From: Lunularia cruciata
Taxonomy: Eukaryota > Streptophyta > Marchantiopsida > Lunulariales > Lunulariaceae
Length of the DNA: 64,000 nucleotides
Reading direction: 5' to 3'
Assembly (NCBI GenBank): GCA_948567375.1
Contig: OX419762.1
Span: 17,552,001-17,616,000 of the forward strand
A program made the translations under genes and the position numbers. Numbering within the stretch: position 1 is the stretch's first letter; each line of letters opens with the position of its first letter. Below, one piece after another: positions 26,035 through 39,499 of the stretch. The notes beneath the pieces were generated by a model, which searched no databases, was not told where the DNA came from, and saw only the letters and a program-made list of their open reading frames with translations.

Positions 26035-29000
26035 GTATAATAAAGAGATTTAATCACTATGCATAAATTTTGGTTCATTAATGTTCTCAACCATATATTT
26101 ATAAAGGTGTCATAGTTCTAATTATTATAATGCTTAATAAATGCATGTGAAGTCTTCAACAAAGTAAATATTTATTTAAAAGAAGGAAATGAAGTGCTTC
26201 TATAATTAATCTCATTGTTTAATATACTTGATCTATATTTTCTATGTTTATAGGTAATAAAATAAGTTCATCATTGTTCTTAGATTAAGTCAATATGAGA
26301 TTAATTCAAGGTATTAAAAAGGTGAAAATAGGCATAGTTATGTAAAAAAGTATGCATATTTTCACCTTGCTTGATTTCTAAATTTAAATTTCTAGCACTA
26401 GAGCAAGTATGAGTTAATCACCTTGCAAAATAGAGTATAACTACTTAACATAAGTTTCTGAAATTTAAGCTAGATAAGTTGAAGGTATAATTGATTTGAA
26501 TGGTTTTATAACCCTAGCTTGAACAAAGAAATTCTTAATTTGGCTAGTTTTTGGCAAAATATGGTATTAAAATTTTTAATTTGCAATTTTCGTGGTCTAG
26601 GAAGACTATCAAAGTAAATTATAACAAATTAAAAGAATTATTATTACTAAAACTTTAGATGCATCTACTTTTGGTTAACAGTTTTGAATTAAGTCAAATG
26701 ATTATTGATATAGTCTTGTATATGATATTAACAAAAATTAGTTACATGAAAGTGAATTTTTTGATTGGTCAAGTAGTTAGCGAAGACTTGTGTATAAAGT
26801 TTTTGATTGATAAGGTAGTTTGAGAAGACTCACAAGTGAAATTATTGATTATTACTTCTTTTTAAAGATTTATGAGTGAAATACAAGTTAGAGTTGTATT
26901 AAAATGGACATTCCTCACCATAAGAATGGACCATCTTTCTCGAACTAGGGATCAGAAAAGTAGAGGAAAGATGTTTCAAAGGCTTGCAATGGGAATTCAG
27001 TTCATTTCAAGTAAGGTACTAGAGAAGTAATATAAATTAATTGAGAGTGCCTTTTCCAAATGTAAATTCTCTAATTTGAGTTGAAAATTTAATAAGATAT
27101 ATAGGATGATGGAGTGTGCACACAAGCAATAATAGTATCTTATGTCCAACTTTTTCTTTCTAGACATGTTCCACATTAAAGTTCAATCTATAGAAAATAA
27201 TGTCTTGAGAAAGCAATTATTTTACTTGTTTGACATGAAATTCATGATCCATATGATAAAGTCTTCCCCTCCATGGAACTTTTATTGTTTGATAAAATTG
27301 ATGAATTTAACTATAATCAACCTACAAATATCAATATCAATGATATAATTTACTAATATTGATGTTGAGTCCACATTTCTACATAGTAAATTATCTCCAC
27401 ATGAGTTCCACTCCTTTTACTAGTCCATTGTTCAAAAGTGGTATTTGTGGAGAAGATTACTCTTCTTATTGGTGATCTATGCTCAAAGGAACAAGACGTA
27501 GTAAGTGTAATAATATGGTAATTTACAACATTAAATTAGTAGAAATATACATTTACAAGTTTTTTTTGTATTTGAATGCAATATAGAAAAACTTGTGAAT
27601 TTCACAAGGGAGTATTTAGAGGTTATATTAGAACCTTTTAGGAATTGAGTATACTAGTAACGTACACAAGAACCTTCACATGGATAGAAGGTATCATATG
27701 TTAAGAGATTCTTTTTACAATGTGAGAAGCTAGTTGGTAAAATGCTTAGCTAAGAAATTAAAGGCAGATTTTACCAAAAATTAAACTTATATCTACCTCA
27801 AGCATAAGCAAAGGAGAGTTAGTACAATTCTTTCATTGAGAGTAAGTAATATGTAATTCAATTTATGTGATGTCTAAGTACAATTTCTATAAGTTCTTAC
27901 AATCTAATTTTATTCAAGCAAATTTGGATACTATCTGATGTTATATTAACCTTTATTGCTTATAATGATCACTTACAATTCAAACTCTAAATGTCATATT
28001 TACATTTTGACTTCAAGACTGAAATTTATTTAATCAGGAAATGATCATTATAAAAAACTACACAAATGACCTATGAATAAGGTAGTACAATAATATATTT
28101 CAGAGTTAACCTTAGTTTCAAAGCTATGTAATCAAACACAATAACTAGAAAGAATACCAAATTAAAAAGAAAAGAGTCTATTTATTGCCTAAGCCAAACA
28201 AATCTGAAGGAAAAAGTAACTATAGATATACTATTATGTGGTGAATGATATTGTTTGTATGAGAAATACTTCAGTACAACCAACAATTGAGATGATAAAT
28301 TCCAAATCAGTTTTGCCACAAGCCAACTCAAAGTTGTTTTGCAACTCAAAAATGTTGCAAAACTGGCTAGAGGTATCAAGTGAGGCAAATTCATCTATAT
28401 TTATTATCAAATAGGAGATCAAATGGACACGTACTTCTTTACTACATTTCATTTATGCAATACAAGTAGCAAGAGATTATCTTGAAGAGCAAAGATAAGA
28501 TTGGTCTAGTGAAGAGTTGTGCAGTCTAGTTCCAAAATACTCTAATTCAAATCTTTAAGAATAACAAAGAAAATAAAATTAGATTGTTTCATGTATAGAT
28601 TGGAATAGCATATCAAGATAGAGTTTATAATGCAAAAATGTAGGAAACTTGAAGAAACTAGAGATATTTCTCTCTATTGTCTCTTTATCATTTGTTCATG
28701 ACATCTACTAGTCATATATGATCATTTTATAGAAATGAATGAGATAGTATGATAGAAGTTTATGAACAAAAAACAAGTATATAAAATAGAGGATGACTTT
28801 TATTAACAAAAAATTCATCATACTAGTGCATCAAAAAAATAAGATAAAATTGGCCAATTTATAAGCTAAATCCATGAAGGAGAATCTGTCAAGAAGATAA
28901 AAAGAATTTATAGTCCAATCAATAGCTTCTTTAGACTAATTTAACGAGATTGAGAGCTCAAAATGCAAACAATTATTTAATTTTGATGATATAATAAAAA

Positions 29001-31278
29001 TTCATCTAAGAGTTTGGTGGATAATTGGAGTTTTTTTATATGAGAATAGATATAATTTTTTGCCCCAATGAAGGGAATGTTCTTTCTTTTGGTTGACTAA
29101 AAGAAAAGACATGCATTCTAGAGTTTTCAATAATTATTTCTTAAGATTATACAAGAGTATGCAACTTTAATTCAATTTTTAATTTTATTTGTATAGTCTT
29201 ATATCATTGTACTCAAATAACATTATACTCAATGACTAAAGAAAATAATATAACAAAGTAGATATAAAAGATAAGGTACTTGATTTATGATATGTTGTAC
29301 ATTTGGGAAAGAACCCACTTGTTATACTACTTGATATAGAAGTTGATTCGAATTGTTGATATTTAACAAGCTGATTATAAAGCAAAAGATACAAATGCTT
29401 GTAGTTTGAATTGACCAATGGTAGAAGTTGAACAAGAAAAGTTCAAGGCACTAGATTACTAGATTAGTTACATAAGAGTCTTCTTTTGAGTTAGAGATGC
29501 TCTTTAAAATAGATTCATACTCTAATTTACATCCACTAATATGTATATCTATTGCGTGTCCCAAAAAAATTAAAAGACTTTCCAAGACATCAATTTAACT
29601 TGTAAGAAGGAGTTAGTAAAAAAGATTAACTCACATAGTACCTAGGAAAACCTATGTCATTTATACCAAATAAAGATAGTTATATTTGATTTTGAAATTT
29701 ATTACCATAGACTGAATAAAAATAACAGAGTTTATTTGATCTAATTCTAAACAAAAGAATTCATAGGATTAGTTAAGAGGAGCTGAAAAATTTCACTAAG
29801 TTCCATTGTCATAGTGGATATTGGAAAATGTCAATATCATTAAGAGATTTATTCACGATAACCTTTTCCACAAAGATGATATACTAGAAGAAGATAGTCC
29901 TCCCCTTTTGCCTCATTGGTATATTAAATGATGTAGATCAAATGCATTGTAATCTATATATTAACTTATTAATATATTTTAATGTGCCCATACAATATTT
30001 GCATGTATGCAAATATAGAAGGAGTGCATTTTTATATTTAAGTGTTGCAATACTTAAATAAATGGAAAATGAAATTATGAAAATCAAATTTAAGTAAGAA
30101 GAATTTATTTTTAGTTGTAATGACTAGACTAAAGATGTCGAAAAAGGAGGAAAAGATCAATTGGCCAACTATAGATATGTTAATGAAGTTCGATGAATTA
30201 GCAAGCATCCATAATTGTCTAATAAAATTCATATAATGATATTTATAATGCAACACATCTCACCAATCTCTTAAGCAATGATTCACACCTCTAATTAAAG
30301 TACAAAAAGAGTGTTTCTTTAAAAATATATAAGGACTTGGTGTTAATTTGTCCAAGAATATAACTTATGATCTCAAGATATCTAATAATTGATTTCCATG
30401 CTCCTAATATAGAAAATTATTATGAAATAGAAATGCTACACCAAAGTTTTAAAATGTTTAAACTCAATTATATTTGCCTAAAGCAGGTTGAAATCCTCTA
30501 AATTTCTACTTGTAACTATGAAAAACTAACATTTGTAAGATATGAATCACCACTCACCAATGTTTCAAGCTAGGATTTGAAACTCCAATTAAATGACAAG
30601 ATCAGGGATGGTTTCTAAAGCATAAGGACTTGGTGTTAATCAATCCAAGAATAAAATTGTATGATCACAAGATATCTTATAGTTGATTTTTTATACTCAT
30701 AACATAGAAGATAAAAGTATGAAAGAGAGATACTATGATAGAAGTTTGTAGATAGTTTATATTCAATAAGATTTACTTTATGAGACAAAACTACTCTAAG
30801 ATTATGCATATAATGATGAACATTTAATATTTGTATACCTATCAAGATTTTGTATTTCATTCCTACTTCCTTAAATGTTGGATTATATGTTTAATGTAAC
30901 ATTCACTAATTGTTAGTTTATGTATTTATCATAACTTTCAATAGTTCAAAATATCAAAATTATATTTACTAAAAAAATTCAACCTTTGCAAGTCTAAAAT
31001 TCAGAAACATTCTCTCCTTTGGTTTAAGCCTAGATTTTTTAGGACAACAATTTTGTGTGTAATTAAGTCCTTATGATGTTTACACTTTTCTAACAACTCA
31101 ACTATCGTTGAAGTCCACTTGAGTTACATCTTTGGTTATCCTTGCTAATTGAAGATTGTAGGTTATTCAAAATGGCATACAACCAAACATCGGGTTCAAG
31201 TAAAAGGTTGAGGTTTAAGTACCACACCTTGTACTTATAAGTTATAGGGTAGAGGTAAGATTCTAATAAAGATATCTT
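26035..31278 (+). mobile_element. interior between LTR 1 and LTR 2, heavily decayed
   Basis: Same-orientation LTRs on both sides suggest a retrotransposon of about 6.4 kb (25444-31867). The interior is AT-rich and full of stops. I could not identify a primer-binding site, capsid, or pol motif with confidence; a phrase at about 27357-27410 (NIDVESTFLHS-like) vaguely resembles a copia RT motif but is not sufficient. A phrase is duplicated about 300 bases apart at 30330-30415 and 30625-30710 (aaggacttggtgttaat ... tatgatc-caagatatct). Adjacent short hairpins lie at 29995-30016 and 30035-30060. Confidence 0.4.
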
Positions 31279-31867
31279 TGTAATACCATTAGTTAGACAT
31301 ATTATCCAAAGGTAGAAATTGGCTTGGTAACATCTAGAATGACATATATATGATGGTCTATGTAGATCAGTTAGAGGTGCCACCAAAAGAGTACTTCCAC
31401 TAATAGAGTAGAGGCCAAAAATATCTCAAATTTCAAAGGCAATTTCAAAGGCCTAAACAAATGAATTAGCCCTTGAAAAAGAACAGATTCATTCCCTCAT
31501 AAAGAGTATGTGTTGCCTTCTCCCCCATGTTTGTCTTTTTGAGAGCTTCCCAATGGCATCCATATTATTATGAGCTTCTTATAGGAAATTCCCTAACGAT
31601 TCCCTCATGTTGAACTTGTTTGACCAGTCCAATAAGACAAGGATAGACATGTCACCCATCCATGTAACTAATCTAAAGGTGTAGCTCACAAACATTTCAC
31701 CAATCCATATATTTTTTCTAAGGATAAACTCCTTTTGAGGAGTGATCCTCTTTGCTATATAATAAAAACAAGGTGCTACGTTGGGGCATCAAAGTATTGA
31801 AGGCCGAGGGTTTGTGTTTCTTCTATTGTGTTTGTCTTGGGAGTTCTCGCATCCTCAAAACATTACA
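31279..31867 (+). mobile_element. LTR copy 2 (about 589 bp)
   Basis: It starts TGTAATACCA and ends CATTACA. The body parallels copy 1 through ggtaacatctagaatga, ccaccaaaagagtactt, gagcttcccaatggca, gacatgtcaccca and gctatataataaa at about 31753, then ttggggcatca. Flanking pentamers do not match perfectly: gttct before copy 1 also occurs two bases after copy 2. A common insertion is thus plausible but unproven. Confidence 0.75.
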
Positions 31868-33549
31868 TTGTTCTAGTCGGTTATAATTACTCACATTTAC
31901 TTGTAACTAAACTAGAGGTTAGCAACAAAGTTAATGTGGCTAAATTAGGAGAACATGCAATGATTTGATTGTTGAATACTCAATAAGCACTTTAATTTCC
32001 TTGGGTTAAATTAGAGGGGGACTTCTTAAAAAATCATATATTAAAGTTGGACCTTCTAAGGAATTTGACATTTGTTATATTAAAATCCTTCATCTTGGAC
32101 TTTGTATGGTCAACTTGCTTCATAAAAAGGAGATACAAAATTCTTATTGGCTTAATAAGGTTAGTTGACCTTTGATAATAAATGTTGTTCAAAGTGAATA
32201 GATAAAACCTAGACTTGCCCTTGAAATATATTACAATATCTTAAATTTTGTATAGGAAAATGTCATAAATTATTGAGACTTCCAAAACAGATACATGAGA
32301 TAAAAAACCAATGTGAAGACAACTTAAGATAAGATTCCTTACTTAGGATAATTAAGAAAAACATGAATTTTACCAAGTTACAAAGGTACTTACCATAATA
32401 ATGTTGTATGTATGTTTTGAGTTGATATGGGAAGGAGTTCTAAGTCTTGGAAAATGACCAAAATCTAAGTGTTTGAGAAATGTTTCTTCATCTTTTAAAA
32501 ATTTTTATGACTCAAAGAACTAGTAAAATTGACTGAACAATGGAGTTTGAGGTTATAAACTGTTATTGTTAAAATTGATGTTATTGTTTCAATGAGTACT
32601 CAAAAGAGAGAGTTTCGAATAAAGTTTGAGGAGAATCAAATAGAGTACAAAGCTACTGAAATGTAAAATTTAAGGATAAATTACAAAAACTACATGTTTT
32701 AAAGAAAGAAGATCCAAAGGAGGTTGTATCCTTAATCTTGTGTAGCATGTTGACCTTTTATCAAAGTGCAAAACAAAGAGAGAAACTTTCTATCTATGTA
32801 CTAAATAAATCTTAAAAGATTTTATACATTGATGTGTGTAATGACTCAACATTAGAAATTCATGCCAAGAGAAATAATATAATGGGTTTTTTTTCTACGA
32901 GAAGTAAGGAATATTCTTAGTACTTTCTCTATTCTTGGAAGATACAACCTTAACATGGTATATGTGTTTCAGTGTGGAGTCTTATTAATTATGAGAATGA
33001 TTTACATGGTAAATATCTTATTGGATATAGAAGATTCAATATAAGATAGATTTTATATGGGAAAATTCAAGAGTCAATATGAGATAGATCTTTTATGTGA
33101 GTGTCAATCTATAAATACGGGACAAATCTTTGAATTATGGGATTTACATTCACATTAGGACTGATTTATTTGTGAAAAAATACAACAAGAAAACTTGTCT
33201 TATCTTGTTGGAAAAATCTTCTCAAGGGTTTCCATAGACACTAAGATCATGAAAATTGGAGCTCTAGAAAGAAGCTACATCTTTCTAAAGTTTGGGACAA
33301 ATGTATCTTACGGGACTTGTAGGAAGGCTGTGGGATTGTGGGACTATAGGCATTGCTCCTACATGAATGTAAGAGTATGGGAAGGTTGCGGGACTGCTCC
33401 AAGAGTGCAAGACAGACAAGTGGCTATGGGAAGGGCTCCTACTTGTGGAACTTTGTGAGGTGATGTGTATCAATTGGTACAAGACAATCTAGGGTTAGAT
33501 ACAAGATCAATTTGCACCACATATTCCAAAACAAGATAATGGCAAGTGC

Positions 33550-33613
<64 letters not shown>

Positions 33614-35100
33614 TTGTAGGGTCAAAAATTAATGGGGACTTCATAATTCTTAAAAAAAATTCATGTGCAGTTGTGGACAAAAGGTAAATGTTGGCCAAAC
33701 CACATAAAATTTGTGTAATTTCTATATATTTTTCTTGCCAAGATTGATGAATGATTTCTGCTCCATAGAATAGCCAAATTGTAATTGCTCTTTCAAATCC
33801 AAGTGTGATTTCTCCAAAAAATAAAGAGAGGAAATGAGAGGAGAAACAAGGAAAGGAAATTTGTTTACCTCTTTCATAATTTCTTTGAAGTGGCAACATT
33901 AACATGGTTTAAATCTAGGCCAAAGAGTGTGAGATCCATCAATGAATATTCTTAGTAAGATCAGTTTTACATGAGATATCATAGAGAACTCTCTTCCATA
34001 CAAGATCTACAAGAAGCCAATGATGAAGTGACATGTATAAGACAATTAAAGATAGAGAATATTTGCATATATATAAAGAGTATGGACAAGGTGGAGCAAA
34101 AATGTAAAGACGGTAGTGAGAAAAAGTAGGAATGAAATAAATAATTTCATGGTTGGAATAAGAGCAATATTCACAAAGAATCTGATCATAAGATCTAGTT
34201 TAAGAATCAAAAACAAAGTGAGGTATGAAAGGTCATATGCAAAAGTTGAAGCAACCAACATTCTAGTTCATATCAAAGAGAGTTTGTTGGTAGATAAATC
34301 AGACTTTGTTACTCCTGCAAATTTTCAAGTTACTAGTATGAATCTTGGATCTAGAGGAAATAGTTATAATTCAAGTATCTCAATAGATGGTTCCTATTAT
34401 ACCAATTAAAGACAATGATGTAAGATAGAGTAAGATCATATAGCAAATAGGAGACACAAAGATGAATATATTATAGTTGTGGAAGAAAATAAAAGAATTA
34501 TTTGGAGGTCTTGGAAAGTATAGCAAGTACACACAAAATAAAATTAGACATTAAGAGTAACCTCAATACAGTTAATACGCCTACTTTAAGTGTAAAAATG
34601 ATACTCATCTTTTAAGTTTTTGCACAAAAGCTCCAAAATGAAAAAAAAAGGAATGAGCCCAAATACAAAAATAGAAAAGTATAAAAACCAAAATTAAAAT
34701 AAAGGAGTAGTTCGAATGAAATATTCAAAGAGTCTTAAAGAGAAAGGAGAAGGTTGATATTTTAAGAAGGTTGATCCTGGCTTGAGAGGTGATGAGAGCT
34801 AAATCTATATCTAAAGCACTCTCCAAGTAGGAGCACTAAAGCGCTTAGAATCCACAACAACACTAAGACCAAACTTGAAGAAGAATTTTGGGATGAGTGA
34901 CTTCTTATATTAACCATTTAATCTTATACTATGGTATTTTACATTGAAAGTCAAAGAGCCATAAATATACCAATTAATTGTCTTGAACCCATCATTAAGA
35001 AGGGAGTTAAGTGATGACTTAGTTCAAAGTGGAACAAGATGAAGAATGCAAAGTAATCAATGGAGGTGGAGATGTGCTAAGAACAAGAATCATGTAACAA
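31868..35100. other. AT-rich decayed retrotransposon DNA
   Basis: No protein could be read. Because the protease-like phrase of a Ty3/gypsy element begins at about 35140, the decayed gag part of that element probably lies in the second half of this interval. A more GC-rich patch with repeated gggac/ggaagg words lies at 33290-33460. The (AT)n tract at 33552 is listed separately. Confidence 0.4.
33552..33612. repeat. (AT)n microsatellite, about 30 units
   Basis: An uninterrupted alternating AT run of about 61 bases, expected to be unstable and length-polymorphic. Confidence 0.95.
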
Positions 35101-38100
35101 GGCATCCACATTTGAAGTAAGTATGAATAAATATACCCTCCTAGTGTACTAGTTGATGAAGGCTCAATAATCAATATTATTTTTAACAAGATGTGAAGAA
35201 GTTTGGAGTAAAAATCTATGAGTAAGCATAGTTTACAATAAGTTTGGCTACCAAGGAGAATTTCCACCACTTTTGGTAAAGACAAGGTACTACTCTCAAA
35301 CATTGGTGTGCAAATTTTGATGTTTTTCCAAGTGCTACAAACTTCATAAAATTTGGTTAATTATAACTCAAGCTACTACATTAACAACAAAAGTACCTTT
35401 AAATTTCATTAAAGGGATATTGCCAAGAAAAAATATTTTTCTTCTGGTTTTTCTGTGTCAATTGAGCTGGTATGTATACATTGGATGGATATGTAATAGA
35501 TCGATAGAAGATATATACATTCCTTTATCTCTCTAAACTTATTTGCCCAAAAACTTCTTGAGATCCTACTCCAGCTGCAACTATTTAAAGTTATTGATCC
35601 CTAGTGGAAGGCCTTGGTTGAGAGCAACTATAACCATTTAAAGAACTAAAAATTTGGTGTTAAAATCAGTCATCTTTAAGATAAGTTTTATCGTCTAAAA
35701 GGAAGAGACCCTAATCCCAATTGAGATACACCAAGTGATAAATGAAGGAAGCAATTCAATGGTGGACACAACTATAAAGAAAAAAAGGAGCTTAGCATTA
35801 AAGGAAATAGATAAAAAGGAAGAGACTTTGGGGTTGAGTTTAATGATATCTTATATGAACCTCAAGTTTGTAAAGATCAAATAAAATCCTTGCAAAAACA
35901 GAAAATTAAAATAATGCTTACAATCCTTAAATATTTTGAGAGTGTCATGTGTATGATAGAGAAAGATTGGAGAATATCTCACATATACATCCATATCTTT
36001 ATATTTAATCTGAAGGGACTTGAGAGAGGTAACCTTAGATTACTATCATATGAAATGAAAGAGAAGGCTAGAACTATTTCCAAAAGCAAAGGTAGATCAA
36101 CTCACCAATACCAATGGTAGTCAAGGAGGAGACAAAGATGCTTAAGGAGATAAGCTTCATATATGAGGAAGAGAATTCTAAATAACCTTTCCTCTTGTGA
36201 TATGAACAAGAAGAGTAACCAAATTAAGAGTATGTGTTAATTACAAGAACCTCGTTGCAATGAGCAGGAATGCTTATTATACTCTACCCTTTATTGATAA
36301 GATTTTGCAAGTCATGAATGGCACAGCTTTGGAGATGGTTATATTGGCTATAATCTAATAAGGATTGCTCCATAAAACCAATAGTTTAAAATTATAACTA
36401 TGACTTGAAGCATTTTTGCCTTTGTAATCATATCCATTGGTCTTTATAATACTCTATATATTTCTCCATGGTTCATCAAGAGATGTTTGAACCATTCATT
36501 CTAACTTTTATAATAATTTTATTTATAATTTGTGTATATATATGATTAAGTAAAACTACTTTGATCATCTGGCCAAAGTGCTAGAAAGATAAAATGAAGC
36601 TAAATGCTTCTCTAACCTAGAAAAACATATATTTGGGTGCAAGAATAAACATATATATATATACATATATATAAGATATATAATGCTTAAGGAGGGTGTA
36701 AGTTTTGATTTAAAGAAGGTGAAGAAGATATTAAGTTGTTACTTCTTACCAATTTACCAAACTGACATCCTTTATAGAAATGGTTAAATAATTGGAGGTT
36801 TATATTTACTCTCTATTTAAAGCTTGTGCATTGATCTTTATAATGAGATATAAAAAGTATGGGTATATACATCTTTAGAGATAAAATAACTTAAGTAGGC
36901 TTTAAAAAGTAGAAAAAGACTTTCTTACCACATCTATCTTGGCTTATGTAGCTTGGTAACCAGTGAGAAGCTAAAGAATGGTCTTACTACAATGCCTACC
37001 TTAGTTAAGTTTGCTTATAGGAAGCCACATTGTCTACATGAAAATATCCAACATAGCAATATGGTTACTCTTGGCTATAATGATAATATTTTGTAGTTTA
37101 TGCTAGTAAATAAATGGTGAATATAAAGAATAACTAATTTCAGATAAAAATAAATTAACTATTGAATGTGGAATTTTAAGGTGTTATTTTGCTATAAAGA
37201 GAATGAGTTTAACAATTATCTATTGACAAAATTTAAGGTATTATTGCTGAGTGACAAGTTAACCATTGTTGACAATCACAAAGCTTTGAATGATATCTTC
37301 AACAAGCTAAATTCAAAAGGAAGGAATATTTGATATAAGATACTCTTACAAGATAATGACCACACAATACAAGATTGGCCGGTAGAGAAACATATTGATG
37401 AAAATATGCTATCTTCATAATTTGATAAAGAAGGAGAAAATTGTATCAATAAAGCATTTCTTGATGTAATACCAAGAGCTAGCCATATGATCTAGATGTG
37501 AAATTTGGTTTGGTAACATCTGGAATGATGTTATACATGATGGACAAAATAGATCAATAGAAGTATCACCAATAGATTACTTTTACTAATAGGGCAGAAA
37601 CCAAAATAGATTTGAAAACCTTAGAACCAATAGCTAGACATATGATTTAAAGGTGAGATTGGTTTGGTGATATATGAAAGGATGTTATACATGATGGAAT
37701 AAATAGATCAAAAAGAGGTATCACCAAAAGAGGACTTCTACTAATAGATTAGGAATCAAAATATGCCTTACATCTTTGAAGTCTATTTTAGAGGTCAACA
37801 CGGATTAATTAGGCCTTGAAATGGTGCAAACCCCCCCCCCCCAAACAAGATATAGGTTGGCCTTCCCTCGCCCTTGATTTTTCTTGTTGAGAGCTTTCCA
37901 ATGGTACCTCACCCATGTGATTTTGAGATTCCTATAAGAAGATTCCCTTTGGTCAAAGCTTGTTCCACCAACCAGAAAGAATCAAGACCGACATGTCACC
38001 CATCCAAGTAAGTAATCCAAGGGTGGAGCTTGCTGACATGTCACCTGTCTATGTGCCTAGTCCTATGGTAGAGTTTCCTTGGAGGAGATCCTTTCTATTT

Positions 38101-39110
38101 ATATAATAAAGAGAATATGCTCCTTTGGGGCACCAGAGGATTGAGTGTGAAATCTGTGTTTTCTCTCTTCTCTTGTACTCGGAGTATTACACTTGATGAG
38201 GATCATTTGAGAATCAACTTGGAGGAAATTTTAGAGGAGTACAATAAAATTTGGTGCTTTGTCTCTGGAGCTCAATTTCCAAAAGGCATTTACACAAGTG
38301 AAAAGAATGCCTTAAGTTAAAATTATAGACCATATATTATTATATGGAGAATATTTAGTTTCATCATATAGCATGGGTTCTTCCATGGAGAAATAGGCAA
38401 GGAGAAGTAAATGGCTTTGTTTGTGGAGGTTATCTTGTAAAATCTTACATATTATGGATGCAAGGTATCATTGGAGAGATATTTATTAAAGTTACCTTGA
38501 TTTTTGTTGAGTTGTGATATTTGCCAAGCCTTTGCAAAATACTATTGCTATGTTGCTTTGTGTGCTTGCACTAGAAACTTGTGGGAAATGAGATATTTAC
38601 CTTTTAGACCACATGCAAAAATATTTACATTATGATAGCAATAGATTACTTGACTAACTAGGTGGAGACAATACCTTTAACGCCCATTAACAAATCTTAG
38701 TGATTAAATTTTTGTATGCAAGGATTATTTCTTACTTTGGTTGTCCTTTGGATAATCTAACACATAGTTGAGGAATTTTTTGGTAGTATAACTACCCACA
38801 TGTATGCATTCTTCTCACTCAAGCATATAAAACATCACATAAGCTAAATTCAAGTGGCCTTGTAGAGAATATCAACTATACCTTGTGTATAATGTCTATA
38901 TGGAAGGAGCAAAGCAAATTGGTGAAAAGAAACTACATGCTATATGTAGTTTTAAACTATTGGAATTTTGTGCCACCATGAAGGCTTCATTAGGATACTC
39001 ACCTTTAATGACTTACAAATTGTATTCCAAATTACAAACCCAATTGATCTCCAATCTTCAAAATTTTAGGTTGGCTTCAAAGAGAAGCTAAGAGAAGAGA
39101 AAAAGAATCA
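35100..39110 (+). mobile_element. decayed Ty3/gypsy retrotransposon pol region (interrupted by a solo LTR)
   Basis: Conceptual reading with many stops and frame changes still gives pol landmarks in order. A protease-like VLVDEGSIINII lies at about 35138-35175. An RT phrase VNYKNLVAMSRNAYYTLPFID follows at about 36235-36300. Then come HLAKVLER and a KHIFGCK phrase at about 36570-36645, and RNase H-like TIVDNHKALNDI at about 37260-37300. After the inserted LTR come an integrase zinc-finger remnant (SCDICQAFAKY) near 38510-38540, the integrase core phrase VAIDYLTNWVE at about 38636-38670, and a downstream KLHAI..-type region near 38930. The order PR-RT-RH-IN identifies Ty3/gypsy rather than copia. 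The element is dead and its own LTRs were not identified. Confidence 0.7.
37460..38196 (+). mobile_element. solo LTR (copy 3) with 5-bp target duplication, inside the gypsy element
   Basis: The LTR runs from TGTAATACCA at 37465 to GTATTACA ending at 38191 and is flanked on both sides by cttga (37460-37464 and 38192-38196). That is a perfect target-site duplication of the length typical of LTR retrotransposon integration. It therefore entered as one element and collapsed to a solo LTR by recombination. It is about 727 bp long rather than 590 because its 5' part is duplicated with a period near 155 (accaagagctagc at 37471 and accaatagctaga at 37626). It includes a C12 run at 37831-37842. Confidence 0.85.
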
Positions 39111-39246
39111 TTCAAACAACAATGAACATCATTGCAAAAAGCTAATGATGTTATCTTAATCCCAATTCAAAAATGATCAAGCTTAAAAAAAGAGGAGCAA
39201 TGACTAACGATTAATAAAGAAAGAAAAAACCACATTCAAAGAAGAA

Positions 39247-39498
39247 GATTGATGAATAGTCTTTGATTCTATTTGAGAATACAAACAAAGGAAGAAGTGA
39301 TTAGTTAGGTCTTTTTGTCTTCACATCATAAAAGATACCTTATTGTGGTCCTAATTGTGATATTCAGTATGAGATTGATGAATAATCTTTGATTCTATTT
39401 GAGAATACAAAAAAAGGAAGAAGTGATTAGTTAGGTCTTTTTGTCTTCATATCATAAAAGAAACCTTATTGTAATCCTAAGTGTGATATTCAGTATGA
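39247..39498. repeat. 126-bp tandem duplication, two copies
   Basis: Copies 39247-39372 and 39373-39498 start gattgatgaata and end attcagtatga, with few differences between them. They directly follow the integrase remnant of the gypsy element, so they may lie in its 3' non-coding part. Confidence 0.85.
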
Positions 39499-39499
39499 G

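Noticed and set aside
33507-33905. Open frame containing a Tyr-Ile repeat
   Set aside because: The repeat is just the (AT)n microsatellite read as codons.
35100-39110. A single full-length element bounded by LTR 2 and LTR 3
   Set aside because: LTR 3 has its own perfect target duplication, and integrase sequence continues beyond it, so it does not bound the gypsy body.
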